Assembly: GCA_004356015.1 (NCBI GenBank)
Contig: SMYD01000121.1
Location: 1 to 38,462, forward strand
Source: Acidobacteriota bacterium
Lineage (GTDB): Bacteria; Acidobacteriota; Polarisedimenticolia; SMYD01
Reading direction: 5' to 3'
DNA: 38,462 nt
Shown: positions 16,350 to 24,644 of the stretch, in pieces
Position numbering within the stretch: position 1 is the stretch's first letter
How the letters are laid out: every line of letters starts with the position of its first letter
The notes under the pieces: generated by a model
What the model saw: the letters and a program-made list of their open reading frames with translations, nothing else
Database searches by the model: none
What the model was told of the DNA's origin: nothing
Position numbers and translations under genes: made by a program

Positions 16350-17051
16350 ATGAGTGAACCATGCCCCCGAATCCTCCCGGGACGCCCCGTGGTCCTGGTC
16401 ATGGGGCGCCTGCCCGAGGCAGGACGAGTGAAGACAAGACTGGGACACCGCTATGGTCAGACGGCAGCCCTCGAGCTCCATACCGCTTTTCTGCGGGACA
16501 CTCTCGACCATGCGGTGGCGGCCGCTACCAGCCTGGGGGGACGGGCGGTCTTCGCCTACGAAGGGGATGGCCCGCCATCACGCCATGGCCTCGCAGGGGT
16601 CGCCGCATTCCCCCAATCCCCCGGCGACCTGGGCCGGCGCCAGTCCGCCGCTCAAGCCGCTCTTCTCGACCAGGACGCTGGCAGCGTCATCACCATTGGC
16701 TCCGACAGCCCAACCCTGCCGGCATCGTTTTTCGAGGAAGCATGGAGCAGGCGTGAGACAGCTGACGTGGTCGTGGCCCCGGCCACCGACGGCGGATACG
16801 TTCTCATCGCCCTCACCCGCCGGCATGCGGATCTCTACACCGGCCTGGAATGGGGCACACCCCGGGTCATGAGGACCCTGGCAGAACGTGCCCTTGAACT
16901 CGGCCTGACCCTGCACTGCATGGCCGCCTGGTACGACATCGACGATGAAGCAGGCCTCCAGCGTCTCTGTCGGGAGATCGCGGCCGATCCCGGTGTGGCG
17001 CCCCATTCGGCCCTCGCCCTCAAGGCTCTCTCACCGGATCTCATTCCATGA
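16350..17051 (+). CDS. DUF2064 / TIGR04282-type glycosyltransferase-like protein
   Basis: Member of the GT-A-fold family called TIGR04282 (DUF2064), often annotated as arsenosugar-biosynthesis glycosyltransferase and distantly like CofC nucleotidyltransferases. Landmarks: VVLVMGRLPEAGRVKTRLG near residues 14-32 (nucleotide-binding P-loop-like start), ITIGSDSPTLP at 114-124 with the metal-binding Asp119, and ATDGGYVLIALTR at 145-157. Length 233 residues, normal for the family. I chose ATG 16350; an upstream in-frame ATG at 16284 adds an unconserved 22 residues and no clear SD supports either. The stop overlaps the glpD start (ATGA). No arsenic-methylation gene is near, so the arsenosugar label is not supported here. 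Confidence 0.85.
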   Translation: MSEPCPRILPGRPVVLVMGRLPEAGRVKTRLGHRYGQTAALELHTAFLRDTLDHAVAAATSLGGRAVFAYEGDGPPSRHGLAGVAAFPQSPGDLGRRQSAAQAALLDQDAGSVITIGSDSPTLPASFFEEAWSRRETADVVVAPATDGGYVLIALTRRHADLYTGLEWGTPRVMRTLAERALELGLTLHCMAAWYDIDDEAGLQRLCREIAADPGVAPHSALALKALSPDLIP

Positions 17052-18727
17052 AGCGTGACCTCAAGACTCTGGCCGCGGAAACGTTCGACGTGGTGGTTGT
17101 CGGCGAGGGTGTCAACGGTCTCGCCATCGCCCGCGATGCCGCCCTGCGCGGACTGGCGGTCGCCCTCGTGGAGAGGGATGATTTTGGTGCGGGCAATTCC
17201 AGCAACAGCCTCAAAATCATCCACGGCGGCCTGCGCTACCTCCAGCATCTTGACTTCCGTCGCATGCGCGAATCGATCCGGGAGCGCCGCATCCTCCTGG
17301 CCACAGCGCCGCACCTGGTGAAACCGCTGGGTTTTCTGCTTCCCACCCATGGATACGGCCTGCACGGCCGCCTGGCCATGGGTGTCGCGCTGGCCATGAA
17401 CGATCTGGTGGGATGGGATCGGGATGCCACCACCGACCCTGAACGCCGCCTGCCACGTGGACGCATTCTGAGTTCATCCCGGTGCCGGGAGCTGGTGCCC
17501 ATGGGCCTCCCCGCCAACTGCACGGGTGGCGCTCTCTGGTACGACGCCCAGATGCTGGATTCGGAACGGTTGCTTGTGTCCATGGCCGAGTCCGCCAGCG
17601 CAGCGGGGGCTGTCCTGGCCAATCATGCGCCGGTACGTGCTCTTCTGCGGCGACAAGACAAGATCGTCGGCGTGACCGTGGAGGATGGGGAGACTGGGGA
17701 CCAGTTCCCGGTTCTCGGCCGTCTCACGGTGAACGCCGCAGGTGCCTGCCTGGACAGTATTCTGCAACTCGATCCCGAGATTCGCGCCACTCCTCAGCCT
17801 CTGTCGGTGGCCATGAATCTGGTGGTGAAGCGGCCCCTCCTGGGCAACGTTGGGCTGGCGGTCTCGACGGCCCTGGGTGCTCCCGATCCCGAGGCACGAG
17901 CCCGGCGCAAAGACAGGATGCTTTTCATCACGCCCTGGCGCCAGGGCTCTCTCATCGGCACCTTTCATCTTCCTTACACCGGGCCGCCGGAGGAGTTCCG
18001 CTTCTCCCGGTACCATCTGGACAGCTTCCTCCAGGAGGTCCGCACCGCCATGCCCTGGGCTGAACTGAGTGAAGGTGATATCGGCCTGGTTCATGCAGGT
18101 CTCCTGCCGTCAGTGTCCACCGGCGGCGATGGGAACCATGCCATCCTCGCCACGCGCCCCCGCATCATCGATCATGCACACCTGCATGGTCAGCCCGGTT
18201 TGCTCTCGGTCATGGGAGTGAAATGGACCACGGCCCGCGATCTGGCCTGCAAGACGGTGAACACTGTGTTCCGGATCCTGGGAGAAAAACCGGCGCCCTG
18301 CCTGACCGCCAAGACACCTTTGCCAGGTGGTGAGATCGACAACATGAGTTCGTTTCTGGCGACGGAACAGTCCTGGGCCCGCTGCCAGGGCTGGTCAGGC
18401 ACAACAGCTCGGCGCCTCGCGGAGCGCTACGGAACCCGCTGGCGGCTCGTGGCGGCCTCCGCATCCGAATTCCTGGAGCCTCTGGCGCCAGGCTCTCAAG
18501 TCCTGGGCGCGGAAGCAACCTTTGCAGTGCGTCATGAAATGGCGCTCAACCTGGTCGATCTTGTCCGGCGTCGCACCGACATGGGAACGGCTGCCGCACC
18601 CGGGGCGGAGGAACTCAAGGCTGCCGCCACCATCATGGCCGAACAGCTTGGCTGGTCGCCGGAGCGCATGGGGCGGGAAATCGCGGCAGTGCAGGCTCTC
18701 TATGCCTTTCCAGCCGTGACACCTTGA
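17048..18727 (+). CDS. glpD: FAD-dependent glycerol-3-phosphate dehydrogenase
   Basis: Oxidises sn-glycerol 3-phosphate to dihydroxyacetone phosphate at the inner membrane and feeds electrons to quinone. The 559-residue protein starts with the FAD-binding DVVVVGEGVNGLAIARDAA (GxGxxG intact), then VALVERDDFGAGNSS and the family-typical KIIHGGLRYLQH. A C-terminal alpha-helical DAO_C domain covers about 400-550. The ATGA overlap with the DUF2064 gene implies co-translation. No glpK, glpF or repressor gene is adjacent, so a role in phospholipid glycerol turnover is as plausible as glycerol catabolism. Confidence 0.93.
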   Translation: MKRDLKTLAAETFDVVVVGEGVNGLAIARDAALRGLAVALVERDDFGAGNSSNSLKIIHGGLRYLQHLDFRRMRESIRERRILLATAPHLVKPLGFLLPTHGYGLHGRLAMGVALAMNDLVGWDRDATTDPERRLPRGRILSSSRCRELVPMGLPANCTGGALWYDAQMLDSERLLVSMAESASAAGAVLANHAPVRALLRRQDKIVGVTVEDGETGDQFPVLGRLTVNAAGACLDSILQLDPEIRATPQPLSVAMNLVVKRPLLGNVGLAVSTALGAPDPEARARRKDRMLFITPWRQGSLIGTFHLPYTGPPEEFRFSRYHLDSFLQEVRTAMPWAELSEGDIGLVHAGLLPSVSTGGDGNHAILATRPRIIDHAHLHGQPGLLSVMGVKWTTARDLACKTVNTVFRILGEKPAPCLTAKTPLPGGEIDNMSSFLATEQSWARCQGWSGTTARRLAERYGTRWRLVAASASEFLEPLAPGSQVLGAEATFAVRHEMALNLVDLVRRRTDMGTAAAPGAEELKAAATIMAEQLGWSPERMGREIAAVQALYAFPAVTP

Positions 18728-18753
18728 GGGACGGGTGCTGTTAACATGGAACC

Positions 18754-18954
18754 ATGGCTCAAGCACCCTTGGTTCGTTCCCGCGACGCCGTCCTCGCCGG
18801 TGTCTGTGGGGGTCTCGCTCAGTGGCTGGGCTGGGATCCCACTCTGGTGCGAATCCTCTATGTGCTGGTTTCGGTCATGAGCGTTGCGTTCCCGGGAACC
18901 ATCGTTTATCTGATCTTATGGGTGGTCATGCCCCGGGCCCACGCCGACCTCTGA
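18754..18954 (+). CDS. Small PspC-domain membrane protein
   Basis: A 66-residue protein that is almost entirely one PspC domain: RDAVLAGVCGGLAQWLGWDPTLVR followed by a hydrophobic segment (about 33-58, LYVLVSVMSVAFPGTIVYLILWV) and MPRAH. In E. coli, PspC is a phage-shock envelope-stress sensor; short stand-alone PspC proteins are widespread and less well understood. It starts at ATG 18754, 26 bp after glpD. Its last 39 bp overlap the 3' end of recG on the opposite strand. A longer overlapping frame (18735-19046) has no recognisable content. Confidence 0.88.
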   Translation: MAQAPLVRSRDAVLAGVCGGLAQWLGWDPTLVRILYVLVSVMSVAFPGTIVYLILWVVMPRAHADL

Positions 18955-21129
18955 TTCCCGGCCGGATCCCAGTCCCAGGGGCTGTCCCCAGCGCCGACGC
19001 GCGGCCTGCGCCAGTTCTTCAGGCATGGCCGCGGCGGAAAGCGTAAGGCAATCTTCTCGCGCCTCCTGGAGAATTTCTTCGTCCCGGACAATATCTGCCA
19101 GACGCAGTCCCATGGAACCATGCTGGCGCACACCAAGAAGTTCGCCGGCGCCGCGCAGACGCAGATCTTCCCGGGCCAGTTCAAAACCGTCAAAGGTCCT
19201 CTCAAGGACCGCCAGCCTCTGACGGGATTCATCTCCCAGCCGGTCCCCATGCAACAGATAGCAGGTGGAAGGCCGGCTCCCGCGTCCTATGCGGCCGCGC
19301 AACTGGTGCAACTGGGCCAGCCCGAACCGTTCTGCATGCTCCACCACCAGGACGGTGGCATCTTCGACATCAAGGCCGACCTCGATGACCGTTGTGGCCA
19401 CCAGCACCTGGATCCGGCCGGCCATGAACGCCGCCATGGTCGCCTGCCGTTCCCGGGCCGGCAACCTTCCATGGACAAGGCCCAGGCGCAACCCGGCGAG
19501 CGCTCCCGCCCCAAGGTCAGCATAAGCTGCACAGGCGGCCGCCAGATCGCTGCTCTTGCTCTCATCCACCAGGGGATAGACGATAAAGGCCTGCCGGCCG
19601 GCGGTCGCCGCAGAACGCACGGCTTCCCACGCTGTCGCCGCCTCCGAACGCGGGAGAATCTCGGTGCGCACGGTGGCCCGGCCCGGCGGTCGGTCGCGAA
19701 TTTCCACCAGGTCCAGATCACCGTAGCGGGTCAACGCCAGAGAACGGGGTATGGGAGTGGCGGTCATGACCAGAAGATCGGGATGCCTCCCCTTTCCGGC
19801 CAGGCGCATGCGCTGGGCCACGCCGAAGCGATGCTGTTCATCGATGACCACCAGGCCGAGATTGCCGAAGCGCACATCCTTCTGGATCAGCGCATGGGTA
19901 CCGATCACCAGACATGGTTCAAGACCGGCCAGTTCGGCCTTCAGCCGGCGAGAGGCGTCCGTGGGGCGGCCGCCCAGAAGAAGGCCAACGCGCATTCCTG
20001 CAGGAGCCAGGAGACGTTCGAGCCGGGTATGGTGCTGCCGCGCGAGAATCTCCGTCGGCACCATGAGAGCCGCCTGAGTGCCACTCTTGACCGCCAGCAA
20101 CAGGGCCATGGCAGCGATCGCGGTCTTGCCGCAAGCCACATCACCCTGGAGAAGCCGGGCCATGGGGGTGGCGCCGCGAAGGTCTCCGGCGATGATCTGC
20201 CATGCCTTTTCCTGCCCCGGCGTCAGGGAGAACGGGAGGAAGCTCTTCAAGTCAGCATCCGTCCCGGCTGCCGGGAGACAGGTCCAGCTGCGGGCGCCGC
20301 GGCGGCGTTTCTGCCGTTTCAGATGCAGGGCTACCAGGAGAAGAAGCAGTTCCTCGTAGATCAACCGGCGCTGGGCCGGCGTCCGGCAGGCAACCAGTTC
20401 CTCAGGATCCACATCGCCGGTCGGAAAGTGCAGCGCCCGCAGCGCCGCCGCGCGCTCAGGTAAATCACGCCGGCGTAGGAGTTCAACGGGCAAGGGATCG
20501 GGCGCGTGACCAGCACCTGCGGCCAGAGCCTGATGCAGGAGACGCCGGAGCTGCCGCGACGAGAAACCCGCTGTCCGCGGGTAGACGGGAACCACCCGCC
20601 CCATGTGCACCGAGGCTTCACCGCTCTCATCCTTCGGCAACAGCTCCATTTCGGGGTTCTGGATACAGCCGGGGCGCCCGTCGGCGCCGCTCATGCCGCC
20701 GAAGAGAATGAGCCGGCGGCCGGGAGTGAGGTGACGTACCAGGTAGGGCTGGTTGAACCAGACAACCTCCTCCTCGCCGCTGCTGTCGGTGACCGTCGCC
20801 CGGGTGATGGTCAACCCGCGGCGCCGCGTGCGCAGCAGGCGGGATGACCGGATCTCCACCAGCAGGGTCCCTTTCTCGCCTGCCGGCCGACAGGCCAGCT
20901 GCGCCAGGGTCATGAACCGGCTACGGTCCTCGTAGCGTCGGGGCGCCAGGGTCAGCAGGTCGTCCACGGTCAGGATTCCGGTCTCGGCCAACGCTGCCTG
21001 GCGCACGGGGCCGATACCCGGTAGATCCAGAAGACCGGGAGCTGACCGCCTCTCAGGAGCGGCGGCGCCGGAAGGCGCTGGAGACGAAGACACGGTGGAC
21101 ATTCCAGCGAATGCTAACACGCAGCTCAA
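18916..21129 (-). CDS. recG: ATP-dependent DNA helicase RecG
   Basis: Branch-migrates stalled forks and Holliday junctions. Wedge/OB region: DLPGIGPVRQAALAETGI near 35, then ITRATVTDSSGEEEVVWFNQPYL. Helicase motifs: Walker A GDVACGKTAIA, DEQH box VIDEQHRFGVAQR, ATPIPRSLA, and late motifs TTVIEVGLDVEDATV and QLHQLRGRIGRG. Length of 737 residues fits the family. The TTG at 21129 overlaps the HAD stop (TTGA), the coupling style seen throughout this window, but ATG 21102 (nine residues later) is also possible. The final codons overlap pspC convergently. Confidence 0.95.
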   Translation of the reverse strand: MSCVLAFAGMSTVSSSPAPSGAAAPERRSAPGLLDLPGIGPVRQAALAETGILTVDDLLTLAPRRYEDRSRFMTLAQLACRPAGEKGTLLVEIRSSRLLRTRRRGLTITRATVTDSSGEEEVVWFNQPYLVRHLTPGRRLILFGGMSGADGRPGCIQNPEMELLPKDESGEASVHMGRVVPVYPRTAGFSSRQLRRLLHQALAAGAGHAPDPLPVELLRRRDLPERAAALRALHFPTGDVDPEELVACRTPAQRRLIYEELLLLLVALHLKRQKRRRGARSWTCLPAAGTDADLKSFLPFSLTPGQEKAWQIIAGDLRGATPMARLLQGDVACGKTAIAAMALLLAVKSGTQAALMVPTEILARQHHTRLERLLAPAGMRVGLLLGGRPTDASRRLKAELAGLEPCLVIGTHALIQKDVRFGNLGLVVIDEQHRFGVAQRMRLAGKGRHPDLLVMTATPIPRSLALTRYGDLDLVEIRDRPPGRATVRTEILPRSEAATAWEAVRSAATAGRQAFIVYPLVDESKSSDLAAACAAYADLGAGALAGLRLGLVHGRLPARERQATMAAFMAGRIQVLVATTVIEVGLDVEDATVLVVEHAERFGLAQLHQLRGRIGRGSRPSTCYLLHGDRLGDESRQRLAVLERTFDGFELAREDLRLRGAGELLGVRQHGSMGLRLADIVRDEEILQEAREDCLTLSAAAMPEELAQAARRRWGQPLGLGSGRESEVGVGPGHDHP

Positions 21130-21830
21130 GCATCGATCTTCTGCATACGGATCGTGAGAGAGCGAAGATCAGGAATGGCTCCAGGTGCCGGGGGGCGGCG
21201 CCGGCGATCCAGGAGCAGGGCATGGAACCCGGCCGCCTGGGCGGCCGCCAGATCCAGGCGCGGGTCGTCGCCGACATGCAGAATCCTGGAGGCCGCCAGG
21301 CCGGCCCGCGCCGCGGCGCGCCGGAAGATCTCCTGGTCCGGTTTGGCGCATCCCTCCAGGGCCGAGACCAGCACGTGCTCGAAGAGGGGTGACAGGCCCA
21401 GCGCGTCCAGCAGGCTCGGCAGGCGTGCATCCCAGTTGGAAAGGATTCCCACGCCCACCCCGCTCTGCCTGAGGCAAGACACCACTTCCTGAACTTCAGG
21501 GAAAACCTGCCAGGAACCGGGGTCGGCGAAGCTGCGGTAACAGGCCTCGAAACAGCCGGCGCGATCGCCTGTGAATTTCAGGGCCACGAGAACTTCTTCC
21601 ACAAGGTAGCGCCACCATTGCCGTGCCGCCTCTTCATCACGACCCGCAAGCACCAGGCCCCGGTCTCGGCGCTGAAGCCGCCGGCGCCAGACCCGGCCGA
21701 AGGCGTCATCCACCTCCGCGGGCGTCGCCATCAAGCCGTGAGGACGGCAGGCTCGCGCATAGACCGTGCCCACCGAAGGCCACGGCTGCAAGAGGGTTCC
21801 CGCCGCATCGAAGTAGACAAACCCGATCAT
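21126..21830 (-). CDS. HAD-superfamily hydrolase (REG-2-like, subfamily IA)
   Basis: A 234-residue haloacid-dehalogenase-fold phosphatase. Motif I is FDAAGTLL (residues 7-14), where the second Asp of the usual DxDxT is Ala, a pattern known from REG-2-like HADs. Motif II is GILSNWDARL, motif III lies at CAKPDQEIF (Lys), and motif IV is HVGDDPRLD. ATG 21830 was chosen because it overlaps the stop of the EamA gene (ATGA) and matches the family start; a longer upstream frame is shadow sequence inside that gene. The substrate is unknown. It is not a clear GmhB homologue, although this genome needs a heptose-bisphosphate phosphatase. Confidence 0.87.
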   Translation of the reverse strand: MIGFVYFDAAGTLLQPWPSVGTVYARACRPHGLMATPAEVDDAFGRVWRRRLQRRDRGLVLAGRDEEAARQWWRYLVEEVLVALKFTGDRAGCFEACYRSFADPGSWQVFPEVQEVVSCLRQSGVGVGILSNWDARLPSLLDALGLSPLFEHVLVSALEGCAKPDQEIFRRAAARAGLAASRILHVGDDPRLDLAAAQAAGFHALLLDRRRRPPAPGAIPDLRSLTIRMQKIDA

Positions 21831-22783
21831 GGATTTTCCAAGGGCCGACGGGCGCTGCCGGTGAATTCCACCACAAGTCCCGCCAAGATCAGCGCCGCCC
21901 CGGCATAGAAAGGGCCTCCGGGTATCTCTCCCAGCAGGGCTGCGGCATACGATGTCGACAGCAGGGGTTCTCCGGCCAGAGCCAGATTCACCGTCGGGGC
22001 GGGGAAAAAGCGCACTGCGAAATTGAGGAGGCCATGGCCCGCCAGGTGGGGGCCTACCGCCAGCGCTGCGAACACGGCCCACGTGGTGGCGGAAAAACCC
22101 ATGAGAGCTGTTCTGCTCACCAGGCAGGCAACCAGCAAGGTCAAGGCGGCCACCACATTCACCTTCCAGAGATAAACCGGCAGCGGACCACTGGCTCGCT
22201 GCCGGCGTCCCAGAACCAGATAGACGGCAGCAGCGGCAGCGGAGGCCAGTGCCATGGCATCACCCAGCAGCGCTTCGCTTCCCAGACCGGCATCGCCTGC
22301 GGCCAGGATGCCACTCCCTCCCAGGGTGAGAGTGATGGCCCAGATGGTGCGCCGGGAAGGTTTCTCCCCGAGCAGGGGGCCTGTGGCCAGGGTGGCGAAG
22401 ATCGGCTGGGTACTGACGAGAAGGACACTGCTGCTGACGGTGGTGTGGAACAGGGAGGAGATCCAGAGGGCGAAGTGAAGACCCAGGAGGATGCCGGCCA
22501 TCAGGGTCGGGCCCTGCCTGCCGCGAACGGTGCCCCCTCTGGAGAGCCACCATGCCGGCGGACTCAGGATGGCCGCGGCCAGAGTGAGGCGCCAGAAAGC
22601 GATGGCCAGGGGTGGGGCCGCAGCGACCCGGATAAGGATGGCGGCCCACGAGACCGCCAGAACAGCAACAACCAGCGCCAGCCGGGCCCGGACACGTCCC
22701 GTGGTGGACGGCAGATGAATCGTTGTTCTCCTCGGCGGTCGACTCAGGGGAGATAGAGGATCACGGCCACGGCGGCCACCCAT
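21827..22783 (-). CDS. EamA/DMT-family transporter
   Basis: A ten-helix drug/metabolite transporter-type permease of 318 residues. Two EamA repeats are visible: about 33-160 (LALVVAVLAVSWAAILIRVA, FWRLTLAAAIL, LLVSTQPIFATL, GEKPSRRTIWA) and 170-310 (GDAMALASAAAAAVYLVLG, LAGEPLLSTSYAAALLGE). An N-terminal ~28-residue hydrophilic extension precedes the first helix. The ATG at 22783 lies within the 3' end of the UbiA-family gene, giving a 40-bp overlap; no better internal ATG or GTG occurs before the first helix. Substrates range from amino acids to nucleotide sugars in this family and cannot be told from sequence. Confidence 0.88.
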   Translation of the reverse strand: MGGRRGRDPLSPLSRPPRRTTIHLPSTTGRVRARLALVVAVLAVSWAAILIRVAAAPPLAIAFWRLTLAAAILSPPAWWLSRGGTVRGRQGPTLMAGILLGLHFALWISSLFHTTVSSSVLLVSTQPIFATLATGPLLGEKPSRRTIWAITLTLGGSGILAAGDAGLGSEALLGDAMALASAAAAAVYLVLGRRQRASGPLPVYLWKVNVVAALTLLVACLVSRTALMGFSATTWAVFAALAVGPHLAGHGLLNFAVRFFPAPTVNLALAGEPLLSTSYAAALLGEIPGGPFYAGAALILAGLVVEFTGSARRPLENP

Positions 22784-23676
22784 AACACCACCGCGATCAG
22801 AAGCGGGCGATCCGTGAACAGAATCCGTGTCGGATTGCCGCCCTCCTTACGGTGGTGAATGAGGTAAAGGTAGCGGAAGATCCCGTACAGAACGAACGGC
22901 ACGGTCCATGGCATGGCCCTTGTGTGGAGGCGGCCGGCAACTTCCGGCGAGAGCGCGTAGAGGCTGTAGCCGACCACGGTGGCCGCCAGAACCACGGTGA
23001 TCAGGTGGTCCAGGAAGGCGATGGAGTAGTCCTCCAGGCTCGCACGATGGCCTGCCGCTTCCGCCTCCAACAGGATCAGTTCATGGCGCCGTTTGCCGGC
23101 GACCATGAAGAGGGCCAGGAGAAGAGTGCACAGGACCAGCCAGTTGGAGAACGACACGGGAATGGCCTCGGCGCCGGCCACGGCGCGCAGCACAAAGCCT
23201 CCCGCCACGGCCAGAAGATCCAGGATGACGATGTTCTTGAGTCCAAAACTGTAGGCCAGATTGAGCGCCAGGTACCCGGCGGCGCACCAGGAGAACCCCG
23301 GCGGCAGCAGAAACGAGAGCGCGAGGCCGCCGGCGCCGAGAATGAAAGCCGCGATCCAGGCGGTCAGGGGGGCCAGGCGCCCGGCGGCCAGCGGTCGATG
23401 CCGTTTGGCGGGATGGAGCCGATCTCGCTCCATATCCCGGAGGTCATTGAGCAGGTAGACGCATCCCGACAGACCACAGAAGATCGCCAGGGCGAGGAAG
23501 CCCCGCAGCACAGACCCCTGGTCCGTGAGACGTTGACCGAAGAGGAGGGCCGCCAGGACCACCAGGTTCTTGACCCACTGCTCAGGACGCAGAGCCTGGA
23601 GGAGCGCCAGGCCGGGCATCCCGCCGGGCGCCGAGGGAGCGGAGGAGCGGTCCATGAGGGGGGATTGGTTTGACAC
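22744..23676 (-). CDS. UbiA-family prenyltransferase, decaprenyl-phosphate phosphoribosyltransferase-like
   Basis: Polytopic UbiA enzyme (about eight or nine helices). The region LRPEQWVKNLVVLAALLFGQ near 29-48 and the first Asp-rich motif NDLRDMERDRLHPAKRHRP (77-95) match 5-phosphoribosyl-decaprenyl-phosphate synthases, which put phosphoribose from PRPP onto a polyprenyl phosphate, rather than quinone enzymes. The second motif DLLAVAGGFVLRAVAGAEAIPV is also present. Start: GTG 23676 has AGGG about 8 nt upstream; ATG 23655 (eight codons later) has no SD. It is divergent from a GT2 gene that could use or make polyprenyl-linked sugars. A lipid-linked pentose product is inferred; the oxidoreductases for arabinose formation are not in the window. 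Confidence 0.85.
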   Translation of the reverse strand: MSNQSPLMDRSSAPSAPGGMPGLALLQALRPEQWVKNLVVLAALLFGQRLTDQGSVLRGFLALAIFCGLSGCVYLLNDLRDMERDRLHPAKRHRPLAAGRLAPLTAWIAAFILGAGGLALSFLLPPGFSWCAAGYLALNLAYSFGLKNIVILDLLAVAGGFVLRAVAGAEAIPVSFSNWLVLCTLLLALFMVAGKRRHELILLEAEAAGHRASLEDYSIAFLDHLITVVLAATVVGYSLYALSPEVAGRLHTRAMPWTVPFVLYGIFRYLYLIHHRKEGGNPTRILFTDRPLLIAVVLWVAAVAVILYLP

Positions 23677-23730
23677 GGTCAGACCCTGGGTGCCCGGGTA
23701 GGGGCTGGTGTAAGATAACGGCTCCTTCTC

Positions 23731-24438
23731 GTGCTTTCCACCTCCCAGCAACCCCGGATTGCCGTGATCATACCGGCTCTGGATGAGGAAGAGTCCCTTC
23801 CCCTGGTCCTGGCCGCTCTTCCGGCCTCTCCCCGGCACCAGGTGGTGGTGGTGGATAACGGCTCCCGGGACAGAACGGCGGCTGTCGCCGCAGCCGGAGG
23901 CGCCAGGGTGGTCCAGGAGCCACGGCGCGGGTACGGCCGCGCCTGCCAGGCCGGACTCCGGCAGCTTGCCGCCGATCCACCTGACATCGTTGTCTTTCTG
24001 GATGCCGACTTCAGCGATGACCCGGCGGATCTGCCCCGTCTTCTCGAACCGCTGCTGATGGGAAAGGCCGATCTGGTCATCGGCAGCCGGGTGCTGGGGC
24101 AATGCCAGAGAGGCGCTCTTCCCCCGCATGTCCGCTGGGGGAATCGACTGGCCATCCTCCTCATCAATCTGCTCTATGGCGCTCGCTTCACCGACCTCGG
24201 GCCGTTCCGGGCCCTGTCCTGGCCGGCCTGCCAGCGACTCCGGCTGGTGGATCCGAATTACGGCTGGAACGTCGAGATGCAGGTCAAGGCCGCCCGGGGC
24301 GGATTGCGGACCGTGGAGGTTCCCGTCTCCTATCGGCCCAGGGTGGGGCGCTCGAAAATTTCCGGGACGATCCGGGGGACAGTGGCAGCGGGAACGAAGA
24401 TCCTGGTGTCGGTGGTCCGCTATGGATGGGGGCGTTGA
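23731..24438 (+). CDS. GT2 family glycosyltransferase (polyprenyl-phosphate sugar synthase-like)
   Basis: A 235-residue single-domain GT2 enzyme: IAVIIPALDEEESLPLVL near 10-27, VVVDNGSRDRT, the metal-binding DAD at 91-93 in VFLDADFSDDP, GSRVLG, FTDLGPFRAL and the basic RVGRSKISGT tail typical of dolichyl-phosphate-glucose/mannose synthase relatives. No transmembrane helices follow. The start is GTG 23731. A TAAGAT -10-like element at 23711-23716 would give a leader of only about 8 nt with no SD, so translation may be leaderless. It is transcribed away from the UbiA gene across a 54-bp gap. The sugar and lipid acceptors are unknown. Confidence 0.9.
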   Translation: MLSTSQQPRIAVIIPALDEEESLPLVLAALPASPRHQVVVVDNGSRDRTAAVAAAGGARVVQEPRRGYGRACQAGLRQLAADPPDIVVFLDADFSDDPADLPRLLEPLLMGKADLVIGSRVLGQCQRGALPPHVRWGNRLAILLINLLYGARFTDLGPFRALSWPACQRLRLVDPNYGWNVEMQVKAARGGLRTVEVPVSYRPRVGRSKISGTIRGTVAAGTKILVSVVRYGWGR

Positions 24439-24450
24439 GCGCGCGTCAGA

Positions 24451-24481
24451 TTGGCACAAATCGGAACGTACACCGTGCCAA
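24451..24481. repeat. Inverted repeat TTGGCAC-N17-GTGCCAA (possible activator site)
   Basis: Perfect 7-bp arms at 24451-24457 and 24475-24481 flank 17 bp. Its position, about 165-195 bp upstream of the sigma-54 transcription start predicted at 24645, is typical of an upstream activator site for a sigma-54 enhancer-binding protein. The assignment is inferred from position only. The left arm is part of a 17-bp stretch (24441-24457) that recurs with two mismatches at 24608-24624. Confidence 0.4.
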
Positions 24482-24566
24482 TCCGTCACACCTTTCACAT
24501 CGAGTTCCCTGGAAAGTGGTTCTGGTATTCGAGACGAACCCAGTCCATCCAGGATTACCTATTTAA

Positions 24567-24579
24567 ACTCAATAACTTG
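24567..24579 (+). promoter_or_regulatory. IHF-like binding site
   Basis: ACTCAATAACTTG matches the IHF consensus WATCAANNNNTTR at all but one specified position and lies in a locally AT-rich patch. It is about 40 bp upstream of the -24 box, between the inverted repeat and the core sigma-54 promoter, which is where IHF usually bends DNA at such promoters. Confidence 0.35.
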
Positions 24580-24618
24580 AAGGGTTTTCATCAGGACCAG
24601 GCGTATCGCGCATCAGGT

Positions 24619-24635
24619 TGGCACGGCAGTTGCTT
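24619..24635 (+). promoter_or_regulatory. Sigma-54 (RpoN) -24/-12 promoter
   Basis: TGGCACG-N4-TTGCT (24619-24634) is a full match to the sigma-54 consensus, with GG at 24620-24621 and GC at 24632-24633. Transcription would start near 24645. No protein gene lies on this strand downstream before 26053, but an intrinsic terminator follows 55 bp after the start. A 6-bp hairpin-forming repeat (GGAGGT...ACCTCC, 24641-24659) spans the start site. Confidence 0.65.
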
Positions 24636-24644
24636 TATGTGGAG

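Noticed and set aside
16350-17051. Arsenosugar biosynthesis gene
   Set aside because: The family name alone suggests this; no arsM, arsS or other arsenic gene is in the window.
24475-24481. Second sigma-54 promoter on the minus strand (TTGGCACG...)
   Set aside because: It has a good -24 half, but no TTGC at the -12 position.
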